A DNA stretch of 64,000 nucleotides from positions 10,917-74,916 of the forward strand of contig SFRL01000011.1 in NCBI GenBank assembly GCA_004562765.1. Reading direction: 5' to 3'. Shown here in pieces: positions 17,510-25,953 of this stretch (positions are counted from its first letter, which is position 1; each line of letters starts with the position of its first letter). A program made the translations under genes and the position numbers. The stretch comes from a bacterium (GTDB taxonomy: Bacteria; Bacillota; Clostridia; Lachnospirales; Lachnospiraceae). The notes beneath the pieces are model-generated. The model saw nothing but the letters and a program-made list of their open reading frames with translations. It was not told where the DNA came from and made no database searches.

Positions 17510-18328
17510 TTAACGTTTCAGCTGATTTGCCTGACCAAGCATATCGTCCGCCGCCTGGATCGCCTTGGAGTTCAGCTCATAGGCACGCTGTGCAACGATC
17601 AGATTGACCATCTCGTCTGCAACCTGTACATTGGATGACTCCAGATAATTCTGGCGCAGTTTACTCTTGATCAGGTTGATCCCGTTATCATTCTCGTTGA
17701 TGGCGTTGCCTGAAGCAGCCGTCTCTCTGAAATATGTACCGGCGACCTTTTCCAGTCCGGCAGGATTGTTAAACTGCCACAGACCGATCGTCTGATTCAG
17801 GCTGACAAAATTACCGTCCGGTGTCTTGTAACCGACTTCGCCGGTCGAACTCATATTAACTGTATTTGTGTCGATACCTTCAGGTATGACGATCGGATTA
17901 CCCTCCTGATCCAGCACATAATAGCCCTCTGCTGTTGCCAGCGTCAGTCCGTCTGTTCCGTTTGTCCAGAAGAAATCGCCGTTTCTTGTATAACTGATCT
18001 CGCCGTCAACGCCCTGAATACCGAAAAATCCGTCTCCCTCGATCGCAAAGGCGGTGTTGCTCTCGGATGCGATCAGTTCGCCCTCCTTGAAGCTGGAGGT
18101 CATGGATGATACTCTCGTTCCGAGTCCTACCTGTGCGGAGATGGGTTTTTGTTCTCCGTTTGCTGTCGTCGTCCTCGTCTGCAGTGTCTGATACAGCAGG
18201 CTCTTAAATTCTGTTTTCTCGCTACGGTATCCTGTCGTATTTACGTTTGCCAGATTGTTGGCGATCGTGTCTACGTTGGTCTGCTGTGCCAGCATACCGG
18301 ATGCCGCGCTCCACAATGCTCTCATCAT
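17510..18328 (-). CDS. flhP: Flagellar hook-basal body protein, distal rod type (FlhP/FlgG-like)
   Basis: This 272-residue axial protein begins MMRALWSAASGMLAQQTNVDTIANNLANVNTTGYR, which is the conserved rod/hook N-terminal helix. It ends with the D0 helix NVQVADEMVNLIVAQRAYELNSKAIQAADDML. The middle carries the typical EGDGFFGIQ. Order mbl-flhO-flhP matches Bacillus, so FlhP is the natural name; FlgG is the alternative. A sigma-D-like promoter lies 62 bases upstream of the start. Confidence 0.92.
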   Translation of the reverse strand: MMRALWSAASGMLAQQTNVDTIANNLANVNTTGYRSEKTEFKSLLYQTLQTRTTTANGEQKPISAQVGLGTRVSSMTSSFKEGELIASESNTAFAIEGDGFFGIQGVDGEISYTRNGDFFWTNGTDGLTLATAEGYYVLDQEGNPIVIPEGIDTNTVNMSSTGEVGYKTPDGNFVSLNQTIGLWQFNNPAGLEKVAGTYFRETAASGNAINENDNGINLIKSKLRQNYLESSNVQVADEMVNLIVAQRAYELNSKAIQAADDMLGQANQLKR

Positions 18329-18389
18329 ATGGGTGTACGCTCCTTCGGGCGTCCTTCCGTGGACTGATAGTTTTATCCTTATTTGTTTC

Positions 18390-18417
18390 TTATCGGCATA
18401 AATGAGGTAAATCTTTA
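18390..18417 (-). promoter_or_regulatory. Sigma-D (flagellar) promoter of the flhP-like gene
   Basis: On the minus strand TAAA (18417-18414), a 16-base spacer and a perfect GCCGATAA (18397-18390). The consensus is TAAA-N15-GCCGATAA, so the spacer is one base long. It lies in the 123-base gap between the two rod genes. Confidence 0.7.
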
Positions 18418-18451
18418 TAGAAAGTGCCGTTTTCTCACAGCCACAGATTCA

Positions 18452-19255
18452 TTATACCCGACCTACGTTATTGACTGCCTTGTCCAACATGCCGTCGATG
18501 GTCTGGATGACCTTCTGGTTGGACTCGTAGGCTCTGGTGATCGTGATCATGTTGACCATCTCCGTCACCACGTTGACATTGGATGCCTCGATGTATCCCT
18601 GTCTCACGCGTGCGTTTGAAGCGGCAAGTGTCGCTCCGTCCACCGCTTCATACAGGTTCTCCCCGTATTTTGCCAGGTAGTTGTAATCTTCAAAGTCGAT
18701 GACGCCGATCTGTCCCACTACCTGCTCATTCTGATGGATATATCCCTGCTCATCGATCATGAAAGGCAGATTGGGATCGATCTGTATATAATTGTTTGCA
18801 GCGGGATCTGTATTTTCCGCGCCCGCCTGATTCAGCACATAGTCGCCGTCCTTGGTCACCAGATAGCCCTGTGTATTCACCGTGAACGCACCGTCTCTGG
18901 TATATTTGACCGAAGTCTCACCGTTTTTGTTGGTGAAAGATATCGCAAAAAATCCGTCTCCGTCCAGCGCCACATCATACTGGCTGTCTGTCACCTGAAA
19001 GCTGCCCTGACTGTAATCTGTATAGGTCTCTCCTATCTTGACACCGGGGTACATGCCTCCCAGTCTGCGAGGCATTCCCATGGGTTCTGACTGGTCTTTG
19101 ATCTTTACGGCAAGCTGCTCGTCAAAAGTCTGGGAGGTCGCGCCCTCCTTTTTGTAGCCGTTTGTGTCTGCATTTGCCAGATTGTTTGTCATGACATCCA
19201 TCCGGTTCATTTCATTGATCATACCGGACCATGCGGTGTAGAGTCCTTTTACCAT
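18452..19255 (-). CDS. flhO: Flagellar hook-basal body protein, proximal rod type (FlhO/FlgF-like)
   Basis: This 267-residue axial protein begins MVKGLYTAWSGMINEMNRMDVMTNNLANADTNGYKKEG and ends with ASNVNVVTEMVNMITITRAYESNQKVIQTIDGMLDKAVN, both classic rod-protein helices. The core motif is LDGDGFFAIS. The first residues suggest FlgF/FlhO rather than FlgG. It follows mbl by 103 bases and carries its own sigma-D-like promoter, so it can be expressed with the late flagellar regulon independent of mbl. Confidence 0.92.
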   Translation of the reverse strand: MVKGLYTAWSGMINEMNRMDVMTNNLANADTNGYKKEGATSQTFDEQLAVKIKDQSEPMGMPRRLGGMYPGVKIGETYTDYSQGSFQVTDSQYDVALDGDGFFAISFTNKNGETSVKYTRDGAFTVNTQGYLVTKDGDYVLNQAGAENTDPAANNYIQIDPNLPFMIDEQGYIHQNEQVVGQIGVIDFEDYNYLAKYGENLYEAVDGATLAASNARVRQGYIEASNVNVVTEMVNMITITRAYESNQKVIQTIDGMLDKAVNNVGRV

Positions 19256-19334
19256 ATACCGTGCCTCCGCCTATCTGATGTATCTGTGATGGACTGCATT
19301 GCTGAGGCAGTCCGGGAATTTCTTTCTGTATTTT

Positions 19335-19361
19335 TCATCGGCGCTTTTCCGGATAAATTTA
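19335..19361 (-). promoter_or_regulatory. Sigma-D (flagellar) promoter overlapping the mbl stop codon
   Basis: On the minus strand TAAA, exactly 15 bases, then GCCGATGA (7 of 8 matches to consensus). The -35 TAAA overlaps the TAA stop of mbl. Positions were set from the mbl stop codon and may be off by one or two bases. It would drive the flhO-flhP-flgJ genes. Confidence 0.75.
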
Positions 19362-20354
19362 GTCGTCGTCGCGTTTTCCTGCTAAGAATTCTACATATTT
19401 TCCGGTTCCGATCGCCACACAGGTCATCGGCTCGTCGGCGGTCATGGTGTTGATGCCGGTCTTGTCCTCGATCAGTTCCTCGAGGCCGCGCAGCAGTGCA
19501 CCGCCTCCGGTGAGCACGATTCCGCGCTCTGCCACGTCTGCCACCAGTTCCGGGGGTGTCTTTTCCAGCACGCTGTGAATTGCTTCCACGATACGGTTTG
19601 TCGCCTCGCGCAGCGCCTCCTCTGTCTCCTCTGCGGATACGGTGACAGTCTTGGGAAGTCCGGTCACCAGATTACGTCCGCGCACATCCATGGTACCGCC
19701 GTCGGGGAGCGGATAGCATCTTCCGATGCGGATCTTGATATCCTCTGCGGTGCGCTCACCGATCAGAAGATTGTGTTTTTTACGCATATAACGCACAAGT
19801 GCTTCGTCGAAATCGTCTCCGGCGATCTTGATGGAAGTGGATACGACAGATCCGCCAAGGGAGATCACCGCGATATCAGCCGTACCGCCGCCGATATCCA
19901 CGATCATGTTTCCGCAGGGTCTGGAAATATCAATGCCTGCTCCGATGGCTGCTGCGATCGGCTCCTCGATGATCTCTACCTCTCTGGCTCCTGCCTGGAA
20001 GGTAGCGTCCTCTACCGCTTTTTTCTCAACCTCTGTAACGCCGCTGGGCACACAGACGCTGACGCGGGGCTTGCGGAAGGTCTTCTTTCCGATCGCTTTC
20101 TGAATGAAGTACTGGATCATTTTTTCCGTCACGGTATAGTCAGAGATAACACCCTGACGCAGCGGGCGCACCGCCACGATATTTCCGGGCGTACGTCCCA
20201 GCATCAGACGCGCTTCCTCTCCGATTGCCTTGATCTTATTGGTGTCGCGGTCAAATGCCACTACAGAGGGCTCCTTTAAAACGACACCTTTTCCTTTAAT
20301 ATATACGAGTATACTCGCGGTTCCTAAATCAATTCCAATATCTGTTCCAACCAT
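19359..20354 (-). CDS. mbl: MreB/Mbl-type actin-like cell-shape protein
   Basis: This 331-residue protein has the actin-fold phosphate loops DIGIDLGTASILVY and MIVDIGGGTADIAVISLGG, plus EIIEEPIAAAIGAG and the adenosine motif GIVLTGGGALLRGL. It forms membrane filaments that guide lateral wall synthesis. Because it sits alone ahead of flhO and flhP, as in Bacillus, the paralogue Mbl is the best name; MreB is possible. It lacks the mreC-mreD neighbours. AGAAAGGGA precedes the ATG. Confidence 0.93.
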   Translation of the reverse strand: MVGTDIGIDLGTASILVYIKGKGVVLKEPSVVAFDRDTNKIKAIGEEARLMLGRTPGNIVAVRPLRQGVISDYTVTEKMIQYFIQKAIGKKTFRKPRVSVCVPSGVTEVEKKAVEDATFQAGAREVEIIEEPIAAAIGAGIDISRPCGNMIVDIGGGTADIAVISLGGSVVSTSIKIAGDDFDEALVRYMRKKHNLLIGERTAEDIKIRIGRCYPLPDGGTMDVRGRNLVTGLPKTVTVSAEETEEALREATNRIVEAIHSVLEKTPPELVADVAERGIVLTGGGALLRGLEELIEDKTGINTMTADEPMTCVAIGTGKYVEFLAGKRDDD

Positions 20355-20468
20355 AAATATCCCTTTCTGTGACAGTTCGTTTCCACGGAGTCACATAGCT
20401 TTCCCTTATGTTCTATTTTTTCTCATATAGAATCATTATATACAATAAATCCCAATTTTCAAATACTT

Positions 20469-23291
20469 TTAGAGATATTTTTTGAGGTACTTTCCTGTGT
20501 AGGAGGCTTTTACCTTGCAGATCTCCTCCGGTGTACCGGTCGCGATCACTGTTCCGCCACCGTCACCGCCCTCAGGACCCATATCAATGATATAGTCTGC
20601 GGTCTTGATCACGTCCAGATTGTGCTCGATGACTATGACCGTGTTGCCTCCGTCAGACAGTCTGCGCAGGATCTCCACCAGCTTGTTTACATCCTCAAAA
20701 TGCAGTCCGGTGGTCGGCTCATCCAGAATATAGATCGTCTTTCCGGTGCTCCTGCGGCTCAGTTCCGTCGCCAGCTTGATGCGTTGTGCTTCTCCGCCTG
20801 AGAGCTCTGTGGACGGCTGTCCGAGCCGGATATAGGAGAGTCCCACATCATAAAGTGTACGGATCTTGTTGTAAATGCTGGGCACATGCTTGAAGAACTC
20901 CATTGCCTCCTCAACGGTCATGTTCAGCACATCATAGATGCTTTTTCCCTTGTAGTGCACCTCCAGCGTCTCACGGTTGTACCGTTTTCCCCCACACACT
21001 TCACAGGGTACATATACGTCCGGAAGAAAATGCATCTCGATCTTGATAATTCCGTCTCCGGAGCAGGCCTCACAGCGGCCGCCCTTCACGTTGAAGCTGA
21101 AGCGCCCTTTTTTGTAGCCTTTTGCCTTTGCGTCCGGTGTGGCCGCAAACAGGTCACGGATCATGTCAAACACACCGGTGTAAGTCGCCGGGTTTGAACG
21201 GGGCGTGCGCCCGATCGGTGACTGGTCGATATCGATGACCTTGTCCAGCTGCTCCAAGCCTAATATCTCGTCGTGGTCGCCCGCTACTGTGCGCGCACGG
21301 TTCAGTTCTTTTGCCAGTGTCTTGTACAGGATCTCATTGGTGAGCGAGCTCTTTCCCGATCCCGAAACACCGGTGACGCAGGTCATGACGCCCAGCGGGA
21401 ATCTGACATCTATGTTTTTCAGATTGTTTTCTCTGGCACCTTTTACCGTCAGCCATCCTGTCGGCGTTCTGCGCTCTGTCGGCACCGGGATCTTCCTTTT
21501 TCCGCTCAGATAGGCACCCGTGATGGAATCCGGATTTTTCATGATCTCCTCCGCCGTTCCGCAGGCGATCACCTCTCCGCCGTGTTCTCCGGCACCCGGT
21601 CCGATATCGACAATATAATCTGCCGCCCGCATCGTGTCCTCGTCATGCTCTACGACGATGAGCGTGTTTCCCAGATCCCGCAGGTGTTTTAACGTATCGA
21701 GCAGTTTGTCGTTGTCTCTCTGGTGCAGTCCGATACTCGGCTCGTCCAGAATGTAAGCCACTCCCACCAGTCCGGAACCGATCTGCGTCGCCAGACGGAT
21801 ACGCTGTGCCTCTCCGCCGGAGAGGGTTCCCGTGCCTCGGGAGAGTGACAGGTAGTCTAGTCCCACATCTACCAAAAACTGCACACGGGCGCGGATCTCC
21901 TTTAAGATCTGATCTCCGATCATGTGTTGCTGAGTCGTCAGCTCCATGCTGCCCAGATAGCCGTGCAGGTTTTTGATGGACAGATTGGTGACCTCATAGA
22001 TGTTTTTATCTGCAACAGTCACTGCCAGCGACTCTTTTTTCAGACGCTGTCCCTCACAGAGCGGACAGGGTGTGATACGCATGAATTCCTCATATTCCTG
22101 TTTCATCGTATCGGAATGCGTCTCCCGGTAACGACGGTTGGAGTTTTTGATGAGACCTTCAAACAGTACATCGTAGACTCCCTCGCCCCGCTGTCCCTTG
22201 TAGTACACCTTGACCTCGCGGTCCGCACCGTAAATGAGCATGTGACGCACTTCCTTCGACAGTTCTTTATAAGGTGTGTCCAGGCTGAAGCCATATGCCT
22301 CCGATAATGCCTTTAATATTGCATAGGTATAGCTTTTCGGGTCTGTCGAGGACTGCCATCCCATGACCTGGATCGCTCCCTCGCTGAGGGAAAGCTTTTT
22401 GTTCGGGATCATCAGATCCTCGTGAAATTCCATCTTGTAACCGAGTCCGAAGCACTCTGGACATGCGCCAAAGGGATTGTTGAAGGAAAAACTGCGGGGT
22501 TCGATCTCGTCAATGCTGATCCCACAGTCCGGACATGCGAAGCTCATGGAAAAATTCAGCGGTTCTCCATCCGCCACATCGACGATGAGCAATCCGTCTG
22601 CCAGCTCCAGCACGTTTTCAATGGAATCCGTCAATCGTTTCTGAATGCCTTCTTTCACCACCAGTCGATCCACAACGATCTCGATGTTATGCTTGATGTT
22701 TTTGTCCAGCGTGATCTCCTCGGTCAGCTCATACATGCTGCCGTCCACCTGGGCACGGACATAGCCACTGCGCTTTGCCTGTTCAAACAGCTTCGCATGT
22801 GTTCCCTTTCGTCCGCGCACGACCGGCGCTAAAAGCTGGATCTTTGTGCGCTCCGGCAGTTCCATGATCTGATCGACCATCTGATCAACGCTCTGGCGTT
22901 TGATCTCACGTCCGCATTTCGGGCAATGCGGGATTCCGATGCGCGCATAGAGCAGTCGGAAATAGTCGTAGATCTCCGTGACTGTTCCGACTGTTGATCT
23001 GGGGTTACGGTTGGTGGATTTCTGGTCGATGGAGATCGCCGGGGAAAGTCCCTCGATCTTTTCTACATTCGGCTTTTCCATCTGCCCGAGGAACTGACGG
23101 GCGTAGGAGGATAGTGATTCCATATAACGGCGCTGGCCTTCTGCATAGATCGTGTCGAAGGCAAGCGAGGATTTGCCGGAACCGCTCAGACCGGTGAGCA
23201 CTACAAATTCATCGCGTGGGATGTCCAGGTCGATGTTTTTGAGGTTGTGCTCGCAGGCGCCTCGGATTTTTATATACTTTCGTTCTTTCAT
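20469..23291 (-). CDS. uvrA: Excinuclease ABC subunit UvrA
   Basis: This 940-residue protein (from the ATG at 23291) is full length. It has two ABC ATPase modules: Walker A GLSGSGKSSLAFDT and GVSGSGKSSLTNE, and signatures LSRGTGTLSGGEAQRIRLA and LGQPSTELSGGEAQRIKLA. Zinc fingers are CPKCG and CPDCG in the first half and CEACSGDG with CEVCGGKRYN in the second. It scans DNA for bulky damage and loads UvrB. The frame is open 20 codons further upstream, but AGAAAGG before ATGAAAGAACG favours the shorter start. Copy B of the structured repeat lies 100 bases upstream on the same strand, so a uvrA transcript could include it. Confidence 0.97.
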   Translation of the reverse strand: MKERKYIKIRGACEHNLKNIDLDIPRDEFVVLTGLSGSGKSSLAFDTIYAEGQRRYMESLSSYARQFLGQMEKPNVEKIEGLSPAISIDQKSTNRNPRSTVGTVTEIYDYFRLLYARIGIPHCPKCGREIKRQSVDQMVDQIMELPERTKIQLLAPVVRGRKGTHAKLFEQAKRSGYVRAQVDGSMYELTEEITLDKNIKHNIEIVVDRLVVKEGIQKRLTDSIENVLELADGLLIVDVADGEPLNFSMSFACPDCGISIDEIEPRSFSFNNPFGACPECFGLGYKMEFHEDLMIPNKKLSLSEGAIQVMGWQSSTDPKSYTYAILKALSEAYGFSLDTPYKELSKEVRHMLIYGADREVKVYYKGQRGEGVYDVLFEGLIKNSNRRYRETHSDTMKQEYEEFMRITPCPLCEGQRLKKESLAVTVADKNIYEVTNLSIKNLHGYLGSMELTTQQHMIGDQILKEIRARVQFLVDVGLDYLSLSRGTGTLSGGEAQRIRLATQIGSGLVGVAYILDEPSIGLHQRDNDKLLDTLKHLRDLGNTLIVVEHDEDTMRAADYIVDIGPGAGEHGGEVIACGTAEEIMKNPDSITGAYLSGKRKIPVPTERRTPTGWLTVKGARENNLKNIDVRFPLGVMTCVTGVSGSGKSSLTNEILYKTLAKELNRARTVAGDHDEILGLEQLDKVIDIDQSPIGRTPRSNPATYTGVFDMIRDLFAATPDAKAKGYKKGRFSFNVKGGRCEACSGDGIIKIEMHFLPDVYVPCEVCGGKRYNRETLEVHYKGKSIYDVLNMTVEEAMEFFKHVPSIYNKIRTLYDVGLSYIRLGQPSTELSGGEAQRIKLATELSRRSTGKTIYILDEPTTGLHFEDVNKLVEILRRLSDGGNTVIVIEHNLDVIKTADYIIDMGPEGGDGGGTVIATGTPEEICKVKASYTGKYLKKYL

Positions 23292-23391
23292 GGTTTGTGC
23301 CTTTCTATTTTTTGTGTTTTCGTAAGCTGTATTTATTGGATTCCCGGACATTTTCTTTCATCCGTAGCATTCTGTGTATGTTTTCCCGGAC

Positions 23392-23575
23392 GCGCGGACT
23401 TGAACCGCTGAGTTTCGCCATGCCTTATGCTTCCCGGGAAACTGCGCGAGGCGGCACAAAGGAAAAGCAATACAGCTTTTCTTTGCTGCCGTGGTATTCT
23501 CTTCCTCTATATTTTCTCCGCGCACCCCGGTCGCATAAAGGCCCTGTCGAAATCTCATGCAGTCCAAGCCCACGC
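23392..23575 (-). repeat. Structured intergenic repeat, copy B
   Basis: Read on the minus strand, this 184-base segment folds into one long interrupted hairpin. The outer helix (23575-23554 with 23412-23392) holds 20 or more pairs, several of them G-U wobbles, which points to the minus-strand RNA as the functional form. Inside come the conserved helices TTATGC/GCATAA, CCGGG/CCCGG and TGCGC/GCGCA, the loop GGAGAAAA, and an apical hairpin at 23453-23490 (GGCA-CAAAG-AAAAGC paired with GCTTTT-CTTTG-TGCC). The same core occurs at 23688-23885, 57377-57559 and 60532-60814. No coding sense is seen. Function unknown. Confidence 0.85.
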
Positions 23576-23687
23576 TGTATACGAGAGAATATAATTATAT
23601 AAATGTGCTACCGCGCGACCTTCTGGGAGTGAGAAGCATATAGATGGCAGGGAATATTCCCGCAAATTGAGGTATGTGGCATTGCCA

Positions 23688-23885
23688 CTCGACAGTGCAC
23701 TGCTGACGGCAGAAGTATTTGCCATGACCTTTATGCGTCCGGGTCGCGCTGAGATAACGTCCAAACCGCCATGAATCGGGCATCAAAGAAAATCTGTTTT
23801 TGATTTTCTTTGTGCCAATCGCGTGATTTCCCGGATAAGCATAAGAGTCTGGCAAATATTACGCCGTCTACAGTGCACGTCCGAG
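23688..23885 (+). repeat. Structured intergenic repeat, copy A
   Basis: This 198-base plus-strand copy has the longest outer stem. Bases 23688-23736 pair with 23839-23885 through CTCG, GTGCACTG, GACGGC, TATTTGCCA and TTATGC, interrupted by small loops. The core follows: CCGGG (23739-23743)/CCCGG (23830-23834), CGCGC/GCGTG, the loop GAGATAA, and an apical hairpin at 23779-23816 with AAAATC/GATTTT. It faces away from copy B, and the 112 bases between them hold a palindromic ATATAATTATAT that could supply a -10 box on either strand (weak). It is antisense to the uvrB transcript downstream. Confidence 0.85.
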
Positions 23886-23929
23886 AAAGCACAACCACCT
23901 TGCAGAAGTCTCCCTGTGCCCCTCACTTC

Positions 23930-25939
23930 TCACTTCTTCAGCGCGCGATCATTGTCCGTGATATCCTCCAGCATCTTCCGCAGATCCCTCATGCGGTCAC
24001 GCAGCTCGGCTGCCGCCTCGAAATTGAGATCTGCCGCTGCCGCCTTCATCTTCTTTTCCACATCCTTGATGAGTTTTTCCAGTTCGCCACGGTTCATGGA
24101 TTCCGGTGACTTTGAGAAGTTCAGCTCTTCCTGTGCTACCTTCTTTGAGATGGCGATCAGGTCACGCACCGATTTTTTGATGGTCGTCGGCGTGATGCCG
24201 TGTTCCTCATTGTATGCCTGCTGGATCGCGCGGCGACGGTTCGTCTCATCGATCGCCACACGCATGGAATCTGTGATCGTGTCTGCATACATGACGACAT
24301 GTCCTTCGCTGTTTCGTGCAGCGCGTCCGATGGTCTGTATGAGCGAAGTCTCTGAACGAAGGAAACCCTCCTTGTCTGCATCAAGGATCGCCACCAGCGT
24401 GATCTCCGGAATATCCAGTCCCTCTCTCAGCAGATTGATGCCGACGAGAACATCAAATACATCCAGACGCAGATCTCGGATGATCTCCGCACGCTCCAAG
24501 GTATCAATATCCGAATGCAGATATTTGACCCGGATGCCAACCTCTTTCATATAGTCCGTCAGGTCCTCCGCCATACGCTTTGTCAGCGTCGTGACGAGCA
24601 CCTTATTTCCGTTTTTCGTCTCCTTATTGACCTCTCCGATCAGGTCATCGATCTGTCCTTCCACCGGGCGCACATCGATTCTCGGATCCAGCAATCCTGT
24701 CGGGCGGATGATCTGCTCCGCGCGCAAAAGCTCATGGTTTGCCTCATATTCCCCGGGCGTTGCCGATACAAAGAGCATCTGGTCGATCTTTTGCTCGAAT
24801 TCCTCAAAGTTCAATGGGCGGTTGTCCAGCGCCGAAGGAAGACGGAAACCGTATTCCACCAACGTCGTCTTTCTGGATCGGTCACCTGCATACATGCCGC
24901 GCACCTGAGGCAGTGTGATGTGCGATTCATCCACAATGATCAGAAAGTCCTCCGGGAAAAAGTCCATCAAAGTCAGCGGCGGTGCTCCCGCCGGCAGAAA
25001 GTTCAAATGTCTGGAGTAATTTTCGATTCCCGAGCAAAAGCCTGTTTCCCGCATCATTTCAAGGTCAAAATTCGTTCGTTCCGCGATGCGCTGTGCCTCG
25101 ATCAGCTTGTCCTCGCCCTTGAAATAGCGCACGCGTTCTTCCAGTTCTTTTTCTATATTGTCACAGGCAGCATTGATCTTTTCCTGCGGTACTACATAAT
25201 GAGATGCCGGAAAGATGATCGTATGTTCCAACAGACATTTGATCTCTCCGGTCAGAACATCTACCTCGGTGATCCGGTCGATCTCGTCCCCGAAAAATTC
25301 TACACGGGTCGCCGTATCACTGCTGTTTGCCGGAAAGATCTCCACAACATCACCGCGCACGCGAAACGTACCACGGTGAAAATCCATATCATTTCTGGTA
25401 TACTGCATATCAATCAGCGCGCGGATCACATCATCACGCTCTTTTTCCATACCGGGCCTCAGAGAAAGACTCATTCCCTGCCATTCATCCGGGCTTCCCA
25501 GACCGTATATGCAGGACACGGAGGCTACAATGATAACGTCTCTTCGCTCTGTCAGAGCTGCGGTCGCTGACAAGCGCAATTTATCGATCTCGTCATTGAT
25601 CGCTGAATCCTTTGCGATATAGGTATCCGATGACGGCACATAGGCTTCCGGTTGGTAATAGTCGTAGTAGGACACAAAATATTCTACCGCATTTTCCGGA
25701 AAGAATTCCTTGAACTCACCATACAGCTGGGCCGCCAGTGTTTTATTATGGGATATGATAAGTGTCGGTTTATTTAATTGCGCGATCACATTTGCCATTG
25801 TAAAGGTCTTGCCGGAGCCGGTCACACCCAGCAGCGACTCAAACTGGTTGCCCTCTTTGAAACCCTTTACGAGCTGTTCGATCGCCTGCGGCTGGTCACC
25901 GGTAGGCTGGTATTCGGAGTGAAGTATGAATTTTTCCAT
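23930..25939 (-). CDS. uvrB: Excinuclease ABC subunit UvrB
   Basis: This 669-residue protein has Walker A GVTGSGKTFTMANV near residue 40, the beta-hairpin region YYDYYQPEAYVPSSDTYIAKD, DESH box IIVDESHITLPQ, helicase motif V/VI INLLREGLDIPE and QTIGRAARN, and a C-terminal UvrC-binding UVR motif ending DRMRDLRKML. It verifies damage and recruits UvrC. It starts 14 bases after the stop of rhuM with GGGAG as ribosome site, so it depends on transcription through rhuM or a promoter inside it. uvrA is the next gene downstream, 638 bases away, instead of directly adjacent. Confidence 0.98.
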   Translation of the reverse strand: MEKFILHSEYQPTGDQPQAIEQLVKGFKEGNQFESLLGVTGSGKTFTMANVIAQLNKPTLIISHNKTLAAQLYGEFKEFFPENAVEYFVSYYDYYQPEAYVPSSDTYIAKDSAINDEIDKLRLSATAALTERRDVIIVASVSCIYGLGSPDEWQGMSLSLRPGMEKERDDVIRALIDMQYTRNDMDFHRGTFRVRGDVVEIFPANSSDTATRVEFFGDEIDRITEVDVLTGEIKCLLEHTIIFPASHYVVPQEKINAACDNIEKELEERVRYFKGEDKLIEAQRIAERTNFDLEMMRETGFCSGIENYSRHLNFLPAGAPPLTLMDFFPEDFLIIVDESHITLPQVRGMYAGDRSRKTTLVEYGFRLPSALDNRPLNFEEFEQKIDQMLFVSATPGEYEANHELLRAEQIIRPTGLLDPRIDVRPVEGQIDDLIGEVNKETKNGNKVLVTTLTKRMAEDLTDYMKEVGIRVKYLHSDIDTLERAEIIRDLRLDVFDVLVGINLLREGLDIPEITLVAILDADKEGFLRSETSLIQTIGRAARNSEGHVVMYADTITDSMRVAIDETNRRRAIQQAYNEEHGITPTTIKKSVRDLIAISKKVAQEELNFSKSPESMNRGELEKLIKDVEKKMKAAAADLNFEAAAELRDRMRDLRKMLEDITDNDRALKK

Positions 25940-25953
25940 GATTGTTCTCCCTG

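Noticed and set aside
23380..23415. tRNA T-arm-like sequence on the minus strand (GCGG-TTCAAGT-CCGC)
   Set aside because: No matching acceptor, D-arm or anticodon arm is present, and the same bases pair fully with 23554-23575 as the outer stem of copy B.
24515..25570. 351-codon frame opposite uvrB, and similar long antisense frames opposite recD2, glmM and the tagH gene
   Set aside because: They lie wholly inside strongly supported genes on the other strand and encode no recognisable protein.
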